Below are positions 54,920-64,000 of a stretch of 64,000 bases of DNA, in pieces. This DNA comes from Lophius americanus. Its lineage: Eukaryota; Chordata; Actinopteri; Lophiiformes; Lophiidae. The position numbers and the translations under genes are program-made. Position 1 is the first letter of the stretch. The number at the start of each line of letters is the position of its first letter. The notes beneath the pieces were generated by a model. The model saw only the letters and a program-made list of their open reading frames with translations, made no database searches and was not told the DNA's origin. The stretch lies in NCBI GenBank assembly GCA_037951165.1, contig JBBDHG010000054.1, positions 3,052,001-3,116,000 of the forward strand, written 5' to 3'.

Positions 54920-54959
54920 CCTAAACACACACCCACACACAAACACACACACACCCACA

Positions 54960-54990
<31 letters not shown>

Positions 54991-55005
54991 CCAAACACAC
55001 ACGAA
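54920..55005. repeat. (CA)n with a poly-C run
   Basis: CA arrays flank 16 C (54,961-54,976). Confidence 0.95.
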
Positions 55006-55789
55006 TGACAAAGAGAGAGTAAAAAGGATGTGACATCTTCTTCAGCCGTTGGTGTCTGTTTATGCAGGTGCTCTGGATTATCTGTGAGTTCATTGAAGTG
55101 TGTGTGTTGAGGTGTTAAGAAAGGAGTTGGAGGCAAGTGTTTGAACAATTTTTGAGAGATTGTGTGTGCGTGCTAGCGTAGGAGGCCTTTTAACACTTCA
55201 CATGCGCCAGAATGACAGATGAAGAAAATGTGGAGCAAGGAAGGCTCAGTGGGACCCAGCACAGGAGACAGGTCTGTGTGGGAGTGTGTGTGTTTGTGTG
55301 TGTGTGTGGCTACACATGCATAACCAAAGTCTGTTGAAACTGTGTTCTATCATTAAATACATGTGTAAATTTAAATTTTGCGGTGTAGAAACTGTCATGC
55401 AATCACCTAAATAGTGTGTCTGTGACCTCAAAAGCTAATTTACTAGCCCTTCTAATCTCACATGTTACCGTCATTTTCCTGTTTGCGTTATTTCATAAAT
55501 CATACGTGAGACAAATCATTTATCACACATACACACACAAAATGTATTTATGCCACGTTCTAATAGACAGACAGGCACCGATGGAAGGACTTTTTGAATT
55601 TTCATAAACCTTGAGATCCAAGAAGCTCAATGCAGCGTAAAGAAGATCGGTTAACCTAATATACTTTATAACATAACAGTTGTGTAAATACCTGTCAAGA
55701 ACTAACTGTTAAAATAAGTGAATCAGTGATTAACTCAAGCAAGTAGCAAGTCGGTTACCATATTATTCACATTAAGTAACTGGCAAAAA

Positions 55790-56540
55790 AGAAAAAGAAA
55801 AAAAAAGGAACTCCCCTTAGTGAGTGTAATGTGAAATTTCAGAGTAAAGTTGAACTATGTAGAGGTAGGTCTCCTTGAGTCAAGGCGTACGCACTCAATT
55901 TGGACTAAATTGGACAGACGGTTAGGAAGTTATGTATAATTATTAAATGTTTTCCGTTAAACACCCCTCCTAGTTAGTAAAATGTGAACTGTTGAAGTAA
56001 AAAAGATGTTAAGAAGATAGACCTTCTCTAATCAGGACAAATGCTTGAGAAATGATTGTCCTAAAACGTTACACGTTGATAAAGCCCCCGTAGTGTCAGA
56101 GATATACAATCGATATCTCCCAAAATCAATCCAGTTCTTCCTCGCACTCCTCTATGTTGGAATACATTTTGAAATTCATTCATCAAAAACGTTTGAGTTA
56201 TTTATGAAAAGAAGACTCCCCTAAGGGGGTAAAATGTGGACTACTAGAGTAAAATAGGATATTTGCTCATCATGTCGACACCTATGCACTGAATTAGGAC
56301 TAAACCGGACCAACGGTCGGAAGTTACGTTCTAAACACTGGGTTGTTTTTTTTAAAAAGCTTCCTGTGTTGCGTAAAATATGAACTATTAAAGCCAAACA
56401 CAATGCCTACAAGACAAATCTCCTAGAGTCAATTTATGGGCACCAAATTTCCACAAAAATGCATCAACGATTGAGAAATTATGGCTGAAAATCATTGAGG
56501 ATGAAGCTGCCCCTAGCATTTAAAACATACATCCGACTGA
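55790..56540 (+). repeat. Modular unknown interspersed repeat, locus 3
   Basis: Modules: 'aactccccttagtgagtgta', 'caatttggactaaattggac', 'cggttaggaagttatgtata', 'cccaaaatcaatccagttct', 'gactcccctaagggggtaaa' and 'gattgagaaattatggctga'. The order is as at 50,170-51,000. Confidence 0.6.
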
Positions 56541-56790
56541 TATTTACTGTAAAATCTCATACTTGCGACTTCATTACTGTTATTTACTATGGTACAAACA
56601 TATTTACTGTAATATCTCACAGTTAAGACTTCGTCAATCTGATTTACCACAGAACTTAAAGTAGTATCGTCCAGTTGAATCATATTACTGTTATTTCCTG
56701 TGTGTAATATTTCCCAGATGTTACTTTATTTCCTACAGTACTAGAATATCTACTGTGATATCATAAAATAAATGACAGTGAATCTTTTGC
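56530..56790. repeat. 'tttactgtaa' repeat, cluster 2
   Basis: About 60-70-base units beginning 'atatttactgtaaaatctca' / 'atatttactgtaatatctca'. They are in inverse orientation to cluster 3. Confidence 0.55.
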
Positions 56791-57479
56791 AGCATTTTCT
56801 TTAGTGTGTATGTGTGAAGACATTATATTTATTCATGCACTCAACAATAGCTCATAGTGGACAGAACAGTTTGACGCCCATGCTGATAAACTAAACGTGC
56901 GCTTCAGCCTTCAGAAATATAGAATATAATCAGAGAGATGGCGCAGCATTGTGCCATCATGGGACGCTCAGGTAAGAATTTTCTATTAGAGTTGCTGAAA
57001 TGTGGCGCGATACGGCACGGAGCAGAAACCGCATCAACAGCAGATGGGAAGAGAAACTCGCATAATAAATCTATTGTTGGCAGTTGCTTTGAAGAGTTCA
57101 TATTTTGGTGTTTTTCTCCCTCAAGTGTTGAGCAGCGGTAATGTTTAGCATACTGCAGATTCATTTAAATTCAAATTTTCCAGAGCTCCATCAATGCAGA
57201 CTGCTGATATCTGCAGCGACTCCATCATTAAATACATGCCAAAAGACAAATAGCCTTTCCCTGTACAATTTCCAAAAAGATAAGGGAATGGAACCTACAA
57301 CAAGGAACATGTAGAGCAGCCGCTCAGAGTTACAGATGCTTTTCTCTTGGACGAATGTCAGAGGTTAAGGTCAAAGACAGAAAAAGACCACTGGAGCTAG
57401 AGAGTCTTTTTTTTTAATAGTCAATTCAGATTGGGATGATGCTGAAAATAATAAACAATCAACTGTATGTAATATTTAA

Positions 57480-58170
57480 GGGCTATTTAAACAGTGCACT
57501 GTAAAAACAATTCTGTAAAATCAGAATTGCTGTGAAATGCCCAGTAATTAAACATGTATAACACAATAATTACAGTATTGAAGGTACAGTATTACTGTGA
57601 ACATAAAAGTAATAAAATCCCTCACATCACTGGAAATGTTTCAGTTGATATTTTTGTTCAGTAGTAAATAACAGTAATTAATACACAGTTGTGAAATGTC
57701 ACAGTAAAATTTTTTGTACTGTAAGGGAATAACAGTAATAAATCCACAGTTGTGAAATGTCACTCTAAATATTTTTGTGCTATAGTAAATAACAATAATG
57801 TAGTCACAATTGTAAAATGTTACAGTAGATATTTTTAAACAGTAGTAAATAACAATAATGTAGTCACAATTGTAAAATGTTACAGTAGATATTTTTAAAC
57901 AGTAGTAAATAACTGTGATAAAGTCACAATTGTGAAGTAAAGTAAATATTTTGTACTGTATTGAATCACAGCACTTGTCCCTTAACTGTGATATATCACA
58001 GTGAATATTTCATTCAATAGTGGATAACATTAATGAAGTTATCATTTTGTAATATTACCGTAAATTAGTTTGTGCCTATTAAATTACTGGGGTTAATTTT
58101 TTACAGTCACTAACTGCTGACTTAGTGCTGGTAGATTACTGTTATATTTCCATTACGCTTTTTACAGTGT
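57480..58170. repeat. Degenerate minisatellite, about 60-base period, cluster 3
   Basis: Units such as 'agtagtaaataacagtaatt' + 'cacagttgtgaaatgtcaca' repeat about every 60 bases. Two consecutive units (57,791-57,850 and 57,851-57,910) are identical. Confidence 0.85.
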
Positions 58171-59853
58171 ATTTCCCTGAAAGAAAATCTGCATTTCATC
58201 CAATAACCCACATAATCAGGATCAAATACATTCTCACATTTGAAGTTGTTCAAGGGGATATTAAGGAAACTTTGCTTTGTATCATTTGTATAGTTTAATG
58301 GATATCTTAGCATTTTACAGCCGTAAACATTAGTTTTACAAAAATGAGCAGATGATATCTTTTGCATTAAACTAAATATTTAAAGTGGCTGTTTTCAGGG
58401 GTCACTGTAATAGACCCTAGTGGTGAAAAATCCAGTTTGTATTAACTTTTGAGCAGCTTCTCTTTTTTTTTTGATGAAATCTGGAATTATGAATGGGGGT
58501 AGGGGTTATTTAAATAGTGTGGGTGAATATGTGAATAAGGAAAATAAATTGAGAATGATGTGGTTTCAAAAAATCCAGAATGGATCTAATGAATAAAACG
58601 TACCATTGTCAACCAGTTCCACAAAACTACATTAAATAAATGTGAAAAAAAGATCATAAAACTGACAATTACTAAATGCTTTTGTACAAATGTCAAAAAT
58701 TGCTACAGAATGTAGTAATGATGACGTTAATTTATTAAGTTAGGTTTCATTTACTGAACACAATCCCTCTTCATGTACTAAAAACAATTCTGCAATCACA
58801 AAAGCATTTAACCATGACACTAATGGAATTAAACCCCCTTGTTTTTATCTTCAGAGATGCATGTTTTTAGTGCATTCAACACAAAAAGTAATATAATGCA
58901 TAAATCATTAATATTTATTTTAGTATTGTAAATTATTGCAAATAGAAAAAAGTCTCTGTGGGTCATTTGAATTGAAGTTATACTGTATTATAACGATGCG
59001 TTTGTCTATTTCAAATACCCTGCCGTGACTATATTCACTCTCTTTGACCCTAACCTCATAGCTGTCAACCGTATTTAATCATTAGAATTTACATTTATAT
59101 GCTTAAACCTCTTTTAACTTTGTGCAGGCCTTATTTCTATGTCCACAGAAATAGTTTTTCGGCATTTGAACCTTTTAACAGGTTAAATTGTACACACATG
59201 GTTGTTTGTATGCTGTATATCGAGTAGCAGACTAAAATCTCTTAACATTTCCCATAATTACTTATTGCACTCTAGAGCTCTCAACCTTCTGAAGTCCATT
59301 TCATCCTACACCTGATTTTAGATTTGTTTACAAACACTCTTATCATTTCATAGTTTGTCCACAAGAGAGCACTAATAAGTTTATTTTACACACACACGCC
59401 AGTCCTGCACAGTATTCAATAATAAGAAAGTTTAAATTTGCAGTTTAAATGGCCAGCGTATCATCATTTTCATTTGACATACTTAATGATATTTACTCAC
59501 CATAACACATGGAAAGTAAACCAACAGGGAAGAGACTTCTTACTCTGACTGGAGTTATTTACTAATGCATACTTGTTTTTCTCTCTTTAAATGTGCACTC
59601 GTCCTCTCTGACGTTACTCATTCACCGCCATCAGAACCAAAGCCCGGAGCTTCACAGAGCACCGCATCCCTCTTTTCTCTCACCTCTCCTTTCCTAGCTG
59701 CAGTATTCTCTCCTGCATCCTCATGATGCCAAACCATTCTTCTCAAAATACTACAAGAGAGCTACAAGCTTAACCTCGCTGAACCCGTAAGACCCTTTAT
59801 CACTTATGCACTAATGCTGCTGCTGCTTGTACATATTATACCTATTTATGTTC

Positions 59854-59855
<2 letters not shown>

Positions 59856-59903
<48 letters not shown>

Positions 59904-59918
59904 ATATATATATATATA
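59856..59918. repeat. (AC)n-(AT)n compound microsatellite
   Basis: About 45 bases of AC followed by about 18 bases of AT. Confidence 0.96.
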
Positions 59919-60069
59919 TAGTTTTTTAAAATACCTTATATTTTTCTTTTCTTCTGTTTCACATGTTTGCTTATTGCTGCCCAGCATTCAGAGTAGAAGG
60001 TAAAACAAGAATTGTATTTTTTCAGGGAAACTTGTTTTATCTGTGCATATGACAATAAATGCTTTGACT

Positions 60070-60360
60070 TTGATCCTGTAGATCATCAGAGTGGGGCTAG
60101 AGCCTATCCCAACTGACACTGAGCGAGAGGCGGGTTGCACTTTTCTGCAGTTCATCACACCCGACACATACATGGTTTACATGGTTCCCCCTCCCAGTCA
60201 CACCTCCCACAGTTGACCTATATTTGTGGGAGGGGATTTAAGCCAACGTAGAGAAAATCTAAATTCCACACAAAAAAGGGCCCAGGGGTGGTAAAAGTAG
60301 GATTTGAACCTGGAACCTCCTTGCTGTGAGGCAACTGTGCTACTTACCCTGCTTTTTTAA
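60070..60360. repeat. Fish interspersed repeat, 'gagcctatcccaactgacac' family
   Basis: 'ggggctagagcctatcccaa', 'actgagcgagaggcgggttg', 'gatttgaacctggaacctcc' and 'ttgctgtgaggcaactgtgc' give the longest copy of this family in the window. Confidence 0.65.
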
Positions 60361-60679
60361 ATGGCCATGCTGACCCACGGTTCTCGTTAAATGAAAATTA
60401 GATGGGAATAGAAAATAGACCAAATGGAACAAATTCATTAAATTATTGTTTATTATCATCATCATTATTTTTCGCTGCTTGTCAGAGATAAGCAATGTTA
60501 GAATAAATAAAAGTATGGCAGAATAAATCAGCCTGGCAGCTATTTTAATTAATTAATCTTTCTTCATTTAGGAAAACAGATCTCCTCTTTCTATTCGCAA
60601 TTCTGCCACCTAAATCTAAATCGTAACTCTGCTGTTTAGGTTTTCTGAGACAACAATAGAGCAATTTCAATAAAACTGA

Positions 60680-60860
60680 GTTTTTACCTCCGCTAAGGGA
60701 GAAGGTTTGGTTTTCACCTGTCTGTTTGTTTGTCAGCAAGATTTAAGAATAACTACACAATCGATCTGCATGAAAATGTATACGCATATCCAAGAAGTTA
60801 TTACATTTTAGGGAATTTAAGTTCCACAAAATTTCCCCCCAAGAATTTATAATTAAAAAG
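60680..60860 (+). repeat. Fish interspersed repeat, 'cctccgctaagggagaaggt' family
   Basis: 'tttttacctccgctaaggga', 'tctgtttgtttgtcagcaag' and 'aactacacaatcgatctgca' match, in inverse orientation, the copy at 18,240-18,395. Confidence 0.6.
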
Positions 60861-62911
60861 AAAAAAAATAGAAATTAAATTAAATTAAAAAATAAACAAT
60901 AAAATAAAAATGGAATTAAAAACCCTGGTGTCGTCACATTGTGGCGAAGCACAAGTGTCTGACCTAGAACAAGTTTTAAACCGGTTCTTAAGCTCGTCCA
61001 AACTTCCTATTTGCACCTAGAACAAGCAAACTATGATGACTTCACCTGAACTAAAGTAACGTTAGTTTACCTGAAGTTAGTCAGGTGGTCAAATGAAGAT
61101 TCTAACAACAACACCGGAGATTAAAATGACTTCACTTCTATTTTTGTGACAGTTATAATAAACTAATAAAAAATCAGAAAAACTTCCATACGTGACCTAA
61201 AAAAGTAGATATAGCGTCTTTAATGCCATACACTCTACCCAGCCTGACACTTTTCTATGAAATTGTTCAAAATACTTCATCAGGACAGTTTAATTGGACA
61301 TCTTATTAAACCATGAGAATTGTCTTAAGGGCTGAAATGTATATTTAGCAACAAAAAAACAATCTGCTTAGCTTTTCATGACTTAAAAGTCAAGGATATG
61401 AGCCGCACAAGAAACCTTCCATAAAGGGTCTCCTGGAAGGCGCTGTATAAATTGAAGTTATTATTAGTATTTTAACATTCAATCCTTTTGTGAGACATGT
61501 CTTCTCATGGTTCCTGATGGGTTAACACAATCGCTTTTCTAATCTTAAACCGAGCTCAGGCTCTTAAGCAGGACCAGACGTGGTCAGAATGCCCTAACGT
61601 CACACACACCTCCTCTGAAACTCTGGACCGGTTCTCAGAGAGACTGAAGCACTGGGACACACACACACCTCAAAGCCATAAAAATAGATTGTGAGTGACT
61701 CAGTCGTTATGTAAAGTCCATCTCCGATAGGGTCGCCTGGGGCTGTTTATATCAGTTTAGCTTGACAGCACCGGAGCTGAGGTGACACGTGTCTTCTGTG
61801 TCCGGGCCTCCATCCCTGCTCACACACATTCACACAGACAATCTATTCCCAGAATATTGCATGCCAGCCTCCCTTCCTTTCACTCTTCCTTCCTTTTTCT
61901 TCCTCTAAAGTACGCGCCCCCCAGTGTGCGTCCCCCGATCGGCAGAGATGCGTTACCGTCAGCATAATGGACTCCCCCTAGCCAAAACAGCGTAAATTAT
62001 TAGCATTTCATTGCAGACCGGGAGGGAAACACGACGTTAGACATGAATCATATCCTCAATCCCTCTGGCTGGGTGGACAGTTCAATCAATAGTGGTAAAC
62101 ATGAGCAAAGCAGGACCTGAATCCTGAGTGATGCTCCACACTTTGCTGCTGTCTTCCTCTCATGAAACAAAGATTAAAGCTGGCTGCCTGATTGGATATT
62201 CATCATCTGCACATTTCTCCTATGGGAAAACGTTAACCTGCATTAATTATAGTGAGACATCTTAATGATCTTTCATGCAAAATATATTTCTTCCCTTATT
62301 AACTCGGCTATTGAATAAACATGGTTATCGTCCCATGGCGACCCTAATGCTGGTTAAGAGGTATTTCCAATTCTCAAGTATGACTTTCAGGGGGAATAAA
62401 AGTACGGATTATTTTTTAGATTAATTTTAATTCAAAAATGGTCACATAAATATATCCATAAGTGTTTTTTGCCACCCAGTGTCTGACAGTGGGCCAGCCC
62501 TGATTTAAATAGTATTGAGTATTAGTACCCTATTTACAATGATTACGGGAAAAATCTTGGAAGTTATTAAAGATCCAGTCTGTAAAATTTGTCCGGGGGG
62601 GGGGGGTAACTGCAGGCCATCGTCTCAGCCGAGTTGGATCATCCAGCAACTTGGAGGATTGAACTTGGGGGCCGATCGGCTGGCGGCCGATCTGAGGCGA
62701 ATCCTCTGCACTCCCAGAGGATGCCACATCTAAATGATTCATGAGTCTTCCTGTTTGCTGTGACGGAGAAGGTCGGCGCTCTGTCGCTTTTTCTTGTTTT
62801 AAAAAAAAGTATGATCCTCGTTTCCTCACTTTATGATCGCCCCCATAGTGGCCTCCATACGTAAATATGGACCTGCTCTGTGGAGATTAAAAAAAAAAAG
62901 ATTATATCCAT

Positions 62912-62912
62912 A

Positions 62913-62948
<36 letters not shown>
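62912..62948. repeat. (AT)n microsatellite
   Basis: TA run of about 30 bases followed by 'gtgaaataat'. Confidence 0.93.
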
Positions 62949-62951
<3 letters not shown>

Positions 62952-63334
62952 AAATAATATTATGAGAATATAATTGTAATATTATCAGATAAAAGTAATA
63001 ATTTATGGAGAATATTAGCCCTAATATTATGAATGAAACTTCAGTTTTAATTACATGTAAGAGAGGAAATATCAAGTTTCTTGTAACTATATATATAAGG
63101 ATATGGAGCATCTTTTTAGGCTATATACATTGATAAATGACCAAATTCCCACCCTTTGGCACTTCAACACCACATTATGTTAAGTGTTGGACTTGAAAAG
63201 GTTGCATAAGAAACTTGGTCTGTCTCTAAGATAGAAGCAGACACACTTGGAGGGAAACGTCTCTACTTTGTTTCAAGACAACAACTTAATTCTCATGAAA
63301 TTAGGAATGTATTCTTATTCTTATGTATTTACAA

Positions 63335-64000
63335 TTGTAGAAACTGTTCCGCTGAAAAGCTGGGACACCCCAAACATAGAATCCCTGTTCATTTCAGACC
63401 CCGCAAACACCCTCAGACAAAAAAAAAATTGTTCACCCCAATGACAGAACACCCAGACACAAACAGAACAATGTGGTTTATACAGTTCAATGCAGCGAGG
63501 AGTCAAAGCTCTGTATATTCATGAGACCAAACAACCTTTCTACAGGCGCACGGCCCAGCACAGGAGAGCCAGCTCATCAGGACAGGACTTAGCAGTTCAC
63601 TTGCATCTCAAGGACAAAGGACAACAAAATTTGTGATTTGGACAGAGAGGATAGATGGTTTGAGAGAGGAATTAAGGAAGTACTTCTAAGTCAAACTGGG
63701 GTGAGGCTCTACGACATCACCTGTCACCAACGTACGTACAATGCAGCTTTAACATCTCTCCCCAGACTGTTTCGCCATCGTCCACACTTGGAGTCCCATC
63801 ATGCTAACGACTCACTTGATCCTCCAGCAGACAATCAAGATCAGTCTGTCCCTAACAACTCATGATGACTCATACTCACCCACATTAGTTATGCACAACC
63901 AACTGCCAACGACTCTCTATGTACCAACACCTACTGGAGGTATAAAATCTCTGACTCCCCACCAATCAGTTAGAACTGAAGAAGCCTCTTGGATGAGAGG
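63335..64000 (+). mobile_element. Penelope-like element, GIY-YIG endonuclease region, decayed, runs off window end
   Basis: Broken plus-strand frames read 'ISDPANTLRQKK' (linker before the endonuclease), then 'NNVVYTVQCSEE' (the GIY-like strand). These are followed by 'ETKQPFYRR', 'TAQHRRASSSGQDLAVHLHL' and 'MDREDRWFERGIKEVLL', in the order of the C-terminal GIY-YIG endonuclease of fish Penelope-like elements. The YIG part is damaged ('LYIHE'). The end 'gaactgaagaagcctcttgg' is the familiar beginning of this element's tail. The reverse transcriptase is not present upstream, so the copy is 5'-truncated. Confidence 0.7.

Larger units (their letters stand above)
52781..63330. other. Long non-coding stretch, intergenic or intronic
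   Basis: No coding exon was recognised. It contains three clusters of 'acagtaaa' repeats (53,090-54,480, 56,530-56,790, 57,480-58,170), a modular repeat (55,790-56,540), CA and AT microsatellites (54,920-55,005, 59,856-59,918), two common fish repeats (60,070-60,360, 60,680-60,860), an L2-like tail (about 61,430-61,470) and a less repetitive GC-balanced interval at 61,480-62,340. Confidence 0.5.

Noticed and set aside
56938..56975. Short frame 'MAQHCAIMGRSG' followed by a GTAAGA donor
   Set aside because: The start-and-donor look is attractive, but the frame is 12 codons, has no promoter or CpG context, and continues open into AT-rich sequence without likeness to a protein.
62515..62829. Frames across a poly-G tract at 62,597-62,606
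   Set aside because: Composition artefacts of a G-run and neighbouring GC patch, with no likeness to known proteins.
1..64000. tRNA, rRNA, CRISPR, riboswitch, operon or plasmid features
   Set aside because: None was seen. The only tRNA-like boxes belong to SINE copies, and the genome type is animal nuclear DNA.

Overview
The window is vertebrate nuclear DNA, almost certainly from a teleost fish. The reasons are the spliced genes with GT-AG introns, the fish-typical decayed retrotransposons (RTE, L2 and Rex1/CR1-like LINEs, a Penelope-like fragment, tRNA-derived SINEs), the many microsatellites, and compact introns in genes whose human counterparts are much longer. I see no bacterial genes, operons, CRISPR arrays, rRNA or tRNA genes. 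Homology statements come from remembered protein families; no search was run.

Two protein-coding genes can be rebuilt exon by exon, both on the minus strand and head-to-tail. (1) slc12a8, an SLC12-family membrane transporter, runs from a 5' exon near 28.3 kb to its stop codon at 4,931. It has 14 exons, and every splice phase agrees; the reading frame gives about 748 residues (human about 714). (2) znf148 (ZBP-89), a four-C2H2-zinc-finger transcription factor, has coding exons from 41,542 to 35,167 (812 residues, human 794) and a probable non-coding first exon ending at 45,926. The tandem znf148-slc12a8 order and orientation match the human 3q21 locus, so this is conserved synteny. The two proteins are not known to work together.

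A third, unnamed transcription unit is proposed on the plus strand at about 51.4-52.1 kb. It has a CpG-rich leader with two upstream ORFs and a 42-residue single-pass membrane micropeptide (51,907-52,035), followed by a possible splice donor at 52,099. This is the most attractive candidate for something undescribed.

Layout: 0.1-1.1 kb RTE LINE remnant; 1.1-4.9 kb repeats and the slc12a8 3' flank; 4.9-28.3 kb slc12a8, whose largest intron (14.4-22.6 kb) holds a LINE remnant and an unassigned decayed coding-like stretch; 28.3-35.2 kb intergenic, rich in repeats; 35.2-46.0 kb znf148, with a terminal-inverted-repeat element and RTE fragments in its introns and a CTCF-type motif beside its probable promoter; 46.1-51.2 kb L2 remnants and a modular unknown repeat; 51.4-52.1 kb micropeptide gene; 52.1-63.3 kb non-coding, with divergent minisatellite arrays; 63.3-64.0 kb Penelope-like fragment running off the end.
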